A stretch of 64,000 nucleotides of DNA from Mesorhizobium sp. 1M-11 (lineage in GTDB: Bacteria > Pseudomonadota > Alphaproteobacteria > Rhizobiales > Rhizobiaceae), in contig NZ_LJSD01000001.1 in NCBI RefSeq assembly GCF_001303895.1, positions 356,223-420,222 on the forward strand, given 5' to 3'. The translations under genes and the position numbers were made by a program. Under the pieces are notes generated by a model. The model had not been told where the DNA came from. It searched no databases and saw nothing but the letters and a program-made list of their open reading frames with translations. Of the stretch, positions 17,393 to 25,376 are shown in pieces (position 1 is the stretch's first letter; the number at the start of each line of letters is the position of its first letter).

Positions 17393-19013
17393 ATTTTCTC
17401 TCGACTGTGCTGACCAGGCTGGCCGCCGCCAGCGTCAGCAGGATGTAGAAGATGGCGGCGGAGTTGTAGGGCGCGAACGGCAGGAAACTTGCCGACTGGA
17501 ATTCCCGCATGCGCTGGGTGATGTCGCGTATGGACAGGATCGACAGGAGCGAGGTGTCCTTGAGGATGGCGATCAGTTCGTTGCCGAGCGGCGGGATGAT
17601 GATGCGGAAGGCCTGCGGCAGGATGACGAGGCGCGCCGTCTGCCAGCTGTTGAGGCCTAGGCTGCGCGCCGCTTCGATCTGACCGCGCGGGATGGCGTTG
17701 ATGCCTGAGCGGAAGATCTCGGCCAGATAGGCGGAATAGGCGAGCGCCATGGCGGCGATGCCGCGCGCGAGATTGGGCGGATCGAACACGCCCTGGGTGG
17801 CATCCTTCAGCGCGCCTGCCAGCGGCAGGCCGACATAGAGCACGATGACCAGCATGGGGATGCCGCGGATCGTGTCGACGATGAACTCCGAACCGACCGA
17901 AAGTGGGTGACGGCGATGGATGTGGCCGCCGAAGGTGAGCAGGCCAGTGATGATGGCGAGCACAGCAAGGGTGATGCCGGAGGCTTTGTCAGAGTCCCTT
18001 AGGGCGCTGGTGCGCCACAGCGCCGGCAGATCGGCTGGTGCGGTGGCGAGCGGCAGCAGCGCAGCACTGACATCGGCCTTCTTTTCAAGCGCGGTTATGG
18101 CCTCCGCAGGTCCCTTGAAAGTGCGTAGCGCCACTTCGTCTTCCGGTGCACCGGGGAACTGGCCATAGCGGACGGCGCCGATCGTGCCTGATGGTGTGCC
18201 GGACACGATGGCGACCTTGCCGTCCAGCTTACCGACCAGCGCGTAGTCCTGGCGCGGCTGCAGCAGGAACCATGCGGCTGCACACGCCAGCAGCGCGGTC
18301 AGTGCAACGAAGATGAAATTTGCGCGGCGGCTGTAGTCGAGCTTGAGCAGGCCGACCCAGACGAGGCCGAGCAAGGCCGCCAGTATGTAGGCTGCGACCG
18401 CGGCGCGAATGGTGGTGGCGACGCCGGCTGCGAATGCCATGGGTGCGAGGAAAAAGATGACGACAAGGCCGATACCATTGACCGCGAACAGGGTCGTCCG
18501 CCCGGCTTTCGTCGCACGGGTTGCGTGGTCGCCGAAAAAGAAAAGCGCAAGCGCGGCGACGGTGATCGCCAGATAGGCCCAGAAAAGCACCGACGCGTAA
18601 CCTTGCACCATCGCATCGGCGGCATCGGTCAGCTGGCGCGGCGTCACGCCCTGCATCACCAGTTTCGAGGTGAAGGGATCGACCGCGTTGGCAACGACGG
18701 AAGCTACATAAGGACGGACGGTTCCAGTGCTGGCGATCGCCATGGCCGCCAGCAGATTCAGGACAGCGCACGCCCTGGCAAGATGCGGTCTCGACGCCGA
18801 TGCGCGCGAAAACAGGACGCTTCCGACACCCGCTGCAAAAGCCACCGCCAGGAGCAGGAAGCCGGGAACGAACGCCGAGGAGCCATGCTCGACACCGACG
18901 ATGGCGCGCAGCGAGCGCTGGTAGTCCGCCGAACTCGCGAACAGGTAAACGATGAACGGCAGGGCGGCTGCGATGATCAGATTGCTGGGCCGCAGGCGCA
19001 TAAGGTAGCGCAT
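17373..19013 (-). CDS. Amino-acid-type ABC permease with long N-terminal extension
   Basis: 546 residues, more than twice a typical HisM/GlnP permease. The C-terminal 200 residues are a normal polar-amino-acid permease core: DTIRGIPMLVIVLYVG and an EAA loop EAARSLGLNSWQTARLVILP (447-466). The N-terminal 340 residues carry about six to seven more hydrophobic helices. Between them, residues 257-335 form a soluble segment (YALVGKLDGKVAIVSGTPSG, then FKGPAEAITALEKKADVSAA) that reads like one lobe of a solute-binding protein. The start at ATG 19013 is next to a purine-rich site. No ATPase gene accompanies it here. Confidence 0.86.
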   Translation of the reverse strand: MRYLMRLRPSNLIIAAALPFIVYLFASSADYQRSLRAIVGVEHGSSAFVPGFLLLAVAFAAGVGSVLFSRASASRPHLARACAVLNLLAAMAIASTGTVRPYVASVVANAVDPFTSKLVMQGVTPRQLTDAADAMVQGYASVLFWAYLAITVAALALFFFGDHATRATKAGRTTLFAVNGIGLVVIFFLAPMAFAAGVATTIRAAVAAYILAALLGLVWVGLLKLDYSRRANFIFVALTALLACAAAWFLLQPRQDYALVGKLDGKVAIVSGTPSGTIGAVRYGQFPGAPEDEVALRTFKGPAEAITALEKKADVSAALLPLATAPADLPALWRTSALRDSDKASGITLAVLAIITGLLTFGGHIHRRHPLSVGSEFIVDTIRGIPMLVIVLYVGLPLAGALKDATQGVFDPPNLARGIAAMALAYSAYLAEIFRSGINAIPRGQIEAARSLGLNSWQTARLVILPQAFRIIIPPLGNELIAILKDTSLLSILSIRDITQRMREFQSASFLPFAPYNSAAIFYILLTLAAASLVSTVERKYDIKHR

Positions 19014-19033
19014 CTCTATCCGCCCTCCTTCGG

Positions 19034-19067
19034 AAAAACGGCTCCGGCGCGGCGTCACGCCGGAGCC
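19034..19067 (-). terminator. Intercistronic hairpin/attenuator after the binding-protein gene
   Basis: Arms GGCTCCGGCG (19040-19049) and CGCCGGAGCC (19058-19067) form a perfect 10-bp GC-rich stem with an 8-nt loop. On the minus strand it is followed by GTTTTTCC, so it has the form of an intrinsic terminator. It lies between the binding-protein gene and its permease. Such sites typically let most transcripts end after the binding protein, giving the excess that importers need. Confidence 0.72.
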
Positions 19068-19082
19068 TGCGTAGCGAAGCCG

Positions 19083-19829
19083 CTACTTGGCGCCCCAATA
19101 CTTGGCGATCAGCGCATCCAGGGTGCCGTCCGCCTTGATCGCGGCGATACCCTCGTTGAAGGCGGCGATGTTCTCGTCGCCCTTGCGGAAGACGAGGCCA
19201 AGCGGATCGGACTGCAGGTTGCGGATGGGTACCACCAGTTCGCCGGCAAACTCCTTTTCGTAAGCGGCAGCGTTGGCGCCGTTGATGACCACGCCGTCGA
19301 CATCCTTGTTCTTGAGCGCGATGAGAGAGGCGGCGAAGCTGTCATAGGCCGTGACATTCTCCTTGCCGGCGATACCCTCGGCCACCTGGGCGTCGGTGGT
19401 GTTTGCCTGCGCGGAGAGTTTCTTGCCCTTGGTCTTGAAGTCGTCTGCGGTCAGCCCTTCGTCCTCGACGCGCATCAGGATTGCCTGGCTGTTGACGATG
19501 TAAGGCTCGGAGAAATCCATCGCCTTCTTGCGCTCGTCGGTGATGGAGACACCGGAAGCGACGAGATCGAAATTGCCCTGGTCGAGTGCGGCGAAGATGC
19601 CGTCCCAGCCGGTGGTGACGAACTCCGCCTTGCAGTTGATCTTGGCGCAGATGGCGTTGACGACATCGACATCGAAGCCGACGATCTGGCCGGTCGCCGC
19701 GTCGACGCTTTCCATCGGCGGAGAGGTGGTATCGGATCCCACCTTCAGCAATTTACCGCCGAGATCGGCCGCGTGTGCCGCGCCGGACGCCAGCAGCGCC
19801 AGGACAAGGCCAGTCAAAACTTTCTTCAT
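19083..19829 (-). CDS. Polar-amino-acid-type ABC substrate-binding protein
   Basis: 248 residues with a classical signal peptide (MKKVLTGLVLALLASGAAHA) and an SBP family 3 fold. Visible are the PPMESVDAATGQIVGFDVDVVNAIC segment, GWDGIFAALDQGNFDLVASGVSITDERKKAMDFSEPY and the C-terminal LIAKYWG. Family members bind polar amino acids or opine-like compounds. It is the second gene of the lacI operon, 36 bp after the regulator, and a terminator-like hairpin follows. The link to a beta-glucosidase suggests a glycosylated or sugar-derived amino compound, but this is inference. Confidence 0.9.
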   Translation of the reverse strand: MKKVLTGLVLALLASGAAHAADLGGKLLKVGSDTTSPPMESVDAATGQIVGFDVDVVNAICAKINCKAEFVTTGWDGIFAALDQGNFDLVASGVSITDERKKAMDFSEPYIVNSQAILMRVEDEGLTADDFKTKGKKLSAQANTTDAQVAEGIAGKENVTAYDSFAASLIALKNKDVDGVVINGANAAAYEKEFAGELVVPIRNLQSDPLGLVFRKGDENIAAFNEGIAAIKADGTLDALIAKYWGAK

Positions 19830-19865
19830 GCTCTTTCCTCCCGTTTTTTGAGCTTGATGATTGGA

Positions 19866-20936
19866 TCAGGTGCGGCCGATGCGGCCGCCCAGATTGTCGG
19901 GCTGCCGGCCAATCAGTTCGGGCCGGAAGACCTCGGCGAGTTTCGCCGCACCTTCGTCGACCATGCGCAGCAGCAGGAATTCGCCGAGCCGACGACCGAG
20001 CAGCTCGATCGGCTGGTAGAGGGTGGTGATGGGTGGGCTGAAGTAGGCGCTGACGTTGATATCGTCATAGGCGATGACGTCGACATTCTCTCCGACACGA
20101 AGGCCCAGGCTGTTCAGAGCAGAAAGCACGCCCAAGGTGGTGGCTTCGTTCACGCACACCAACGCTGTTGGCGTTGACGGCTGCTTGAAGAGCTTCCGTG
20201 TCGTGTCGCGGCCGAAACGCGCAGTGAGATCCCCGCCATTCACGAGATCCAGCGAGGGCTCGTGCCCGGCTTCCTTGAAGGCTCGACTGAAACCGTCGAT
20301 CCTGTCCAGCGCGTAGGACAGGCGCGGCTCGGCGTTTATGAGCGCAATGCGCCGATGACCACCGGCGATCAGCCGCGCGGTTGCGGCATAGGCCGCCCAT
20401 TCATTGTCGACGTCGACATGGGCATAGACGAGCGACTGCCGGCAGCGGCCAAGCGACACGAAGGGAAAACCGGCCTCGACCAGCATGGCGATGCGTGGAT
20501 CGCTCGCCAGCACGCCGGAGAAGATCATTCCATCGGCGAGCCGCTGGTCGGCAATGCGGCGCGCGACGGCGCAGGCATCGTCGAAGTTGCGGTAGCCGTA
20601 GACGGAAAGCTGGTAGTCGCTACCGTCCAGCGCCTGCGAGATGCCACTGAGGATCTGCGTGTATTCGACGCCATCCCACTCGTAACCGGCGGCCGAAGTG
20701 ATCGGCATCAGCACTGCGGCCTGGTAGGTCTTGCCCGTGCGCAGCGCCATGCCGCGGGCATTCGCCTGATAGCCCAGTTCGCGGGCGGCGGCGAGGACCG
20801 CCTCGCGAGTTGCTTCGGTAACGACCGGCGAGCCGCGCAAGGCCTTCGAGATGGTGCCGATCGAATAGCCGGTATGTGCAGCCAGCGTCTTGATTGTCGG
20901 CAAAGTGCGGCCGGATTCAGATTTGGCCTTGGCCAC
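19866..20936 (-). CDS. LacI family transcriptional regulator
   Basis: 356 residues: an N-terminal LacI helix-turn-helix (PTIKTLAAHTGYSIGTISKA, then the hinge helix near LAAARELGYQANA) followed by a periplasmic-binding-like effector domain (NEWAAYAATARLIAGGHRRI; VIAYDDINVSAYFSPPITT). The start is the GTG at 20936, with GGGGAG 7 nt upstream; a TTG at 20987 would add an unrelated 17-residue leader. It heads the operon with the ABC binding protein, permease, beta-glucosidase and SDR. A perfect LacI-type palindrome lies 56 bp upstream, so autoregulation of the whole unit is likely. Confidence 0.93.
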   Translation of the reverse strand: MAKAKSESGRTLPTIKTLAAHTGYSIGTISKALRGSPVVTEATREAVLAAARELGYQANARGMALRTGKTYQAAVLMPITSAAGYEWDGVEYTQILSGISQALDGSDYQLSVYGYRNFDDACAVARRIADQRLADGMIFSGVLASDPRIAMLVEAGFPFVSLGRCRQSLVYAHVDVDNEWAAYAATARLIAGGHRRIALINAEPRLSYALDRIDGFSRAFKEAGHEPSLDLVNGGDLTARFGRDTTRKLFKQPSTPTALVCVNEATTLGVLSALNSLGLRVGENVDVIAYDDINVSAYFSPPITTLYQPIELLGRRLGEFLLLRMVDEGAAKLAEVFRPELIGRQPDNLGGRIGRT

Positions 20937-21284
20937 GATCGCGCTCCCCTTTTTCAAAAGGCTATCAAGCGATAAAAACGATTTCAAGGAAAATAAAAAC
21001 GTTTTTATTACAGATTTCGATGAACATTGGTTTTCGTAGGAAATGAAAATTCGACACTGTCAACGCACGGATTGCAGGCAGGCACCCGTCAACGCGCTGG
21101 CAGCGGGAATTCCCCAGCGCGTGCACACAGCTGTGGAAATCCCCATTGTCGGCAGCGTCCTCTACCGCCCCGGTCGACGGAGATTCTGGATGCCTGTTCA
21201 GGAAAGGCTATTGACGTAGAGGCAAACTTATTTCAGCGATGCCTGCTGGTATTTTTTCGGCGCTCGAAGCTAAGAAGGCCGCTG
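20937..21284. other. Divergent intergenic region, lacI / tetR
   Basis: These 348 bp hold the LacI operator pair near lacI, and presumably the promoters of both divergent genes. The half nearer tetR has an open frame back to 21027, but it has no family resemblance and I treat it as non-coding. No RNA gene or terminator is apparent. Confidence 0.5.
20971..21009. promoter_or_regulatory. LacI-type operator pair upstream of the glucosidase operon
   Basis: AATAAAAACGTTTTTATT at 20992-21009 is a perfect 18-bp palindrome with the central CG typical of LacI/GalR operators. A second, imperfect copy (GATAAAAACGATTTC, from 20971) has the same half-site and its centre is 21 bp away, two helical turns. 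Both precede the lacI gene, which is first in the operon. Confidence 0.75.
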
Positions 21285-21920
21285 ATGGCTGACCAGGTAA
21301 TGGAAAAGGCGCGCGTCCCGCGAGGCGCCGAAAGATTGCGTATCGACAAGTTCACGGCCAGGCGGCTGGAGCTGGCCGAAGCAGCACTCGAGACACTGGC
21401 CGAGCTCGGCTATGCACGCACCAGCCTGCGCGAGATCGCGCAGAAATCCGACTTCACACATGGCGTGCTGCATTATTACTTCACCGACAAGGTCGACCTG
21501 ATCACCTGCTGTGTGCGCCACTACAAGGCGAAATGCGTCACCCGCTACGATCAGGTGACTGCAACGGCCCCGACACGCGACGCGCTGCTGGAAGGCTTTC
21601 TGCTAAAACTCGCCGAAACCCTGCGCGAAGAAGCCGGCATGCACCGGCTGTGGTACGATCTGCGCGCACAGGCCCTGTTCGAAGATGTCTTCCGCGAGGA
21701 CGTCACCGAAATAGACAAGAGCCTCGAGGACATGGTCTGGCGTGTCGCCTCACGCTATGCCGAACTCGGAGGCAAGGAGCCGGCCGTTTCACGCGCTGCG
21801 CTCTATGCCGTCTTCGACGGCTTGTTCCAGAAACACCTGCTGAGACATCTGTCGAACGACGAGCGCGCCATTCCTGAACTCCTGGATGAAGTCCGCAGGC
21901 TGCTGCCAATGGTGGCTTGA
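21285..21920 (+). CDS. TetR family regulator (BetI-like C-terminal domain)
   Basis: 211 residues. The N-terminal TetR helix-turn-helix is clear: LAELGYARTSLREIAQKSD followed by THGVLHYYFTDKVDLI. The remaining helical domain (DALLEGFLLKLAETLREEAG and onward) resembles the BetI-type C-terminal ligand domain. The start ATG 21285 is preceded by AAGG; the frame is open upstream to 21027 without resemblance. No adjacent operon is obviously its target; the next gene is RNase T2 on the other strand. Confidence 0.85.
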   Translation: MADQVMEKARVPRGAERLRIDKFTARRLELAEAALETLAELGYARTSLREIAQKSDFTHGVLHYYFTDKVDLITCCVRHYKAKCVTRYDQVTATAPTRDALLEGFLLKLAETLREEAGMHRLWYDLRAQALFEDVFREDVTEIDKSLEDMVWRVASRYAELGGKEPAVSRAALYAVFDGLFQKHLLRHLSNDERAIPELLDEVRRLLPMVA

Positions 21921-21979
21921 AGCGGCGACATGCCACGACGTGCGGACCTTCGCCCGGCGAAGAGCGGAATACACTAAAT

Positions 21980-22990
21980 CTACTGCAATCCTACTCGGTC
22001 CACTTCGCCTCCCGGACAGCCGGCATTGTCGGTCGGCGCCGAAGCCAGCATCAGGTCCTTCAATGAACTGCCCGACCCGATCGGACCGGCAAGGCCCAGA
22101 GTCACTTCGCCGATCATGCGCCGGCCGCGATCATTGAAACAGGAGACGCGCACTCGATCTCCGGTCCCCTTGCCGAACGCGCTGTCGAAGGCCTCGCGGA
22201 TCTGTTGGGATGTCAGTTCCTTGCCGATATTGCTCTCGAACAGCTCCCTGACCGGCGAGCTGTTTACCTGCCGCATGAGTGCCAACGCATCGGCGAAATA
22301 GGCCTGCTGGTCCTTGCCGTAGCAGGTGCCGTGCTTGATCCACTCGTGCCGTTCGAGCTGCGAGGCCGTGCCCGGCATCACCTCGTCGAGTTCCGAGCGC
22401 GTGGCGCCGTCGAGATTGACAGGCGGCAGCTTCTGCCAATTGCCCTTGTCGTTGGCGCGATCCGCAGCACTCACCGCGCAATAGAAATTGCCATTCGGCT
22501 GAGGCCACAGGCCGTGCAGCGTGAAATTGGTTGCAGCAAAACTCGCCCCGGTCATGGCCCGGCATTCGGTTTTCCGCGACTTGGTTTCGCAGAAGGCCGG
22601 CTGCCAGGAAAGCGCGAAGACATACTCCGGCTTGCCACCAGCCGCCTTCTTCTGCGGCGCATCCGGTTCCACGGGAGCGGCAGGAGCAGCCGGCGCAGCG
22701 GCTGCACCTGCGACGTGGCCGCAGCTCACCTTGACCCAACGCCGCTCCGGATCGGCACCCGGTACGCGGATCATGTAGTGCGTCGGCTCGTCCCTGTTGC
22801 CGGCTAGTAGATCGTAGTTCTGGCCTGTCTCAGTATTCACATTGCCAGGGTTCTTTCCGCTCTTGATTGTCTGCGTTGCCGGACACGTCGCATCGGCCAC
22901 GAACGTACCGCTGAGTTTCGTTTCCGCCCGCGCAACGCCAACTGTCACAACACCGGCAAGCACCGCTCCAAGAACAAGCCAAGTACGCAT
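21980..22990 (-). CDS. Secreted RNase T2 with extra N-terminal domain
   Basis: 336 residues with a signal peptide (cleavage near VARA, residue 22). Residues 120-336 form an RNase T2 domain: CAS1 FTLHGLWP with His159, and CAS2 HEWIKHGTC with His215, Glu216, Lys219 and His220, so both catalytic histidines are present. Residues 25-92 form a separate small domain with two cysteines (36 and 90), joined by an Ala/Pro-rich linker (93-115). RNase T2 enzymes cleave single-stranded RNA outside the cytoplasm, through cyclic phosphates. The N-terminal domain is unrecognised. Confidence 0.92.
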   Translation of the reverse strand: MRTWLVLGAVLAGVVTVGVARAETKLSGTFVADATCPATQTIKSGKNPGNVNTETGQNYDLLAGNRDEPTHYMIRVPGADPERRWVKVSCGHVAGAAAAPAAPAAPVEPDAPQKKAAGGKPEYVFALSWQPAFCETKSRKTECRAMTGASFAATNFTLHGLWPQPNGNFYCAVSAADRANDKGNWQKLPPVNLDGATRSELDEVMPGTASQLERHEWIKHGTCYGKDQQAYFADALALMRQVNSSPVRELFESNIGKELTSQQIREAFDSAFGKGTGDRVRVSCFNDRGRRMIGEVTLGLAGPIGSGSSLKDLMLASAPTDNAGCPGGEVDRVGLQ

Positions 22991-23175
22991 GCACGAATCC
23001 CTCTCGTTGAGTTCTGCGCATCTGCCCGACCGAGATGTCAGAATTGCGATGCCAAAGCTGCAGCCCTTTCCGCTGCGGCATCATTAAGGCCGATTGACGC
23101 TAAACAGCCACGGGCGCAAACAAGGCTGATAGCTTTGAGGGAGCGCGGGTTCAACCGCGTCAGGGGAGGAAGACA

Positions 23176-24111
23176 ATGCCGTTCAGCGACCAGCGTGCCC
23201 TCGCCTCACCGACCGGCGCATCCGTCAACTTCTACATGCGCAAGGCCGACGGCAAGGCGCGCGGCGTCGTCCAGATCAGCCACGGCCTTGCAGAACATGC
23301 CGCCCGCTATGCCCACTTCGCCGATTTCCTCGCCACTCGCGGCTACCACACCTATGCGCATGACCATCGCGGCCACGGCCACACCACTGCCCCCGACGCC
23401 CCACTCGGCAAGTTCGGTGATCCGAGCGGCGGCGACAAGGTGATCGCCGATGTGCTCGCGGTGCACGATCTCATTGCAACGGAACAGGCCGGTCTGCCTG
23501 TCATCGCCTTCGGCCATTCGATGGGCGGGTTGATCGCGCTCAACTTCGTGCAGAAGCACTCACCGCGCATTCAAGGCGCTGCCGTCTGGAACGCCAATTT
23601 CACCGCCGGCATCGCCGGTCGTGCCGCCCTCGCCATCCTGGCCTGGGAACGATTCCGTCTGGGTTCGGACGTGCCCTCGCGTATGTTGCCCCGCCTCACC
23701 TTCCAGGCTTGGGGCAAGGCTGTGCCCGGACACCGCACCCTTTTCGACTGGCTGTCGCGCGATCCCGCTGAAGTCGACAAATACATCGCCGACCCGCTCT
23801 GCGGCTGGGACGCTTCTGTGTCGCTGTGGCGCGACCTGTTCGGCTTCATCTTCAACGGTGCCGACGACAGCCACTTCACCGGTATAGCCAAGAACCTGCC
23901 CATCAATCTCGCCGGCGGCGAGAAGGATCCAGCCACCAGTGGCGGCAAGGCGGTGGAACACCTCACGGGGCGCATGCGTCGCATGGGCTTTTCGAATCTC
24001 GTTTCAAAGGTTTACGCCGAAACCCGCCACGAAAGCCTGAACGAGGTGAATCGAAACATCATCATGGAAGAATTCGCCGGCTGGGCGGACAAGGTCACAG
24101 CCTCGCGCTGA
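23176..24111 (+). CDS. Alpha/beta hydrolase (monoacylglycerol-lipase-like, S33)
   Basis: 311 residues of the serine aminopeptidase S33/lysophospholipase type. The oxyanion region is ISHGLAEHAARY, DHRGHGHT matches the usual DxRGxG, the nucleophile elbow GHSMGG contains Ser115, and the likely triad partners are Asp251 (GGEKDPAT) and His285 (ETRHESLNE). No signal peptide is seen. A good GGGAGG site precedes the ATG. It may hydrolyse monoacylglycerols or lysolipids, but the exact ester is not readable. Confidence 0.87.
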   Translation: MPFSDQRALASPTGASVNFYMRKADGKARGVVQISHGLAEHAARYAHFADFLATRGYHTYAHDHRGHGHTTAPDAPLGKFGDPSGGDKVIADVLAVHDLIATEQAGLPVIAFGHSMGGLIALNFVQKHSPRIQGAAVWNANFTAGIAGRAALAILAWERFRLGSDVPSRMLPRLTFQAWGKAVPGHRTLFDWLSRDPAEVDKYIADPLCGWDASVSLWRDLFGFIFNGADDSHFTGIAKNLPINLAGGEKDPATSGGKAVEHLTGRMRRMGFSNLVSKVYAETRHESLNEVNRNIIMEEFAGWADKVTASR

Positions 24112-24207
24112 GTTCTGTCGATTGCTGCGCTGGTCCATCGCAAGAACCGTGACAGGACCCGTTTGGGTTGCTAGAGCCTGCGCGACCAAACAAACCTGCG
24201 GTGTTTC

Positions 24208-25368
24208 ATGGCCAATCCTCCCTTGAAAGGCGTACGCGTCATCGAACTTGCCCGCATCCTTGCCGGCCCATGGGCAGGACAGATGCTGGCCGATCTCGGC
24301 GCCGACGTCATCAAAGTGGAGAGCCCGGATGGCGACGACACCCGCAAATGGGGACCGCCCTTCGTCAAAGGCAAGGACGGCGAGAACCTGTCTGCCGCCT
24401 ACTACCACGCCTGCAACCGCGGCAAGCGTTCCATCGCCGTCGACTTCTCGACGCCGCAAGGTGCGGAGACCGTGCGCAAGCTGGTCGTCAAGGCCGACGT
24501 TCTGATTGAGAACTTCAAACTGGGCGGCCTGAAGAAATACGGCCTCGATTATGAGAGCCTGAAGGCGATCAACCCCAAGCTGGTCTATTGCTCGATCACC
24601 GGCTTCGGCCAGACTGGCCCTTATGCGCCACGTGCCGGCTACGACTTCATCGTTCAGGGCATGTCCGGCCTGATGTCGATCACCGGTGCTCCTGATGGCG
24701 AGCCACAGAAAGTCGGCGTTGCCGTCACCGACATCTTCACCGGGCTCTATTCGGTCATCGCCATCCAGGCTGCATTGCGCCATGCAGAGGCCACTGGCGA
24801 GGGCCAGCATGTCGACATGGCGCTGTTCGATTCCCAGATTTCCGTACTCGCCAACCAGAACCTCAATTTCCTGGTTTCCGGCACAGCACCGCAGCGCATG
24901 GGCAATGCCCACCCCAACATCGCGCCTTATGAAGTGCTGCCGGTTTCCGACGGCCATTTCATCCTGGCGGTGGGCAACGACAGCCAGTTCGCCAAATTCT
25001 GCGCCGTGGTGGGGCTCGACATGCTCCCTCCCGATCCGGATTTCGCCACCAATGCCGCGCGTGTCGCCAACCGCGTCAAATTGCGCGAACACATGCTGGC
25101 CGCACTTGCCGGATTCACCCGCGACGATCTTTTGACCAAGCTGGAAGCCACTGGCGTACCGGCAAGCCCCATCAATGACATCGGCCAGATGTTCGAAGAT
25201 CCGCAGGCGATCGCCCGCGGCATGCGGCTTGATCTCGACGACGGGCACGGCAACACGTTGCCATCGGTGCGTGCGCCGATGGTGATGCCAGCCACGCCGC
25301 TTGTTTATGATCGCCCTTCGCCACGCCTTGGCGAACATACCGCTGAAATCCTTGCCGAACTGGAGTGA
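24208..25368 (+). CDS. CaiB/BaiF family (class III) CoA-transferase
   Basis: 386 residues of the type III CoA-transferase family. Motifs are LKGVRVIELARILAGPWAGQ, GADVIKVESPDGDDTRKWGPP, RGKRSIAVDF and TGFGQTGPYAPRAGYDF. Asp175 in VAVTDIFTG matches the position of the catalytic Asp169 of formyl-CoA transferase. These enzymes move CoA between carboxylic acids. The stop is 8 bp before the start of a ThDP-dependent enzyme, an arrangement like frc-oxc in oxalate metabolism, but the partner is not a clear oxalyl-CoA decarboxylase. The acids used are unknown. Confidence 0.9.
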   Translation: MANPPLKGVRVIELARILAGPWAGQMLADLGADVIKVESPDGDDTRKWGPPFVKGKDGENLSAAYYHACNRGKRSIAVDFSTPQGAETVRKLVVKADVLIENFKLGGLKKYGLDYESLKAINPKLVYCSITGFGQTGPYAPRAGYDFIVQGMSGLMSITGAPDGEPQKVGVAVTDIFTGLYSVIAIQAALRHAEATGEGQHVDMALFDSQISVLANQNLNFLVSGTAPQRMGNAHPNIAPYEVLPVSDGHFILAVGNDSQFAKFCAVVGLDMLPPDPDFATNAARVANRVKLREHMLAALAGFTRDDLLTKLEATGVPASPINDIGQMFEDPQAIARGMRLDLDDGHGNTLPSVRAPMVMPATPLVYDRPSPRLGEHTAEILAELE

Positions 25369-25376
25369 CGGGACCT

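Noticed and set aside
18525..20177. A 550-codon plus-strand frame across the permease, binding protein and lacI
   Set aside because: It covers three clear minus-strand genes and crosses their boundaries, which is typical of antisense shadow frames in high-GC DNA.
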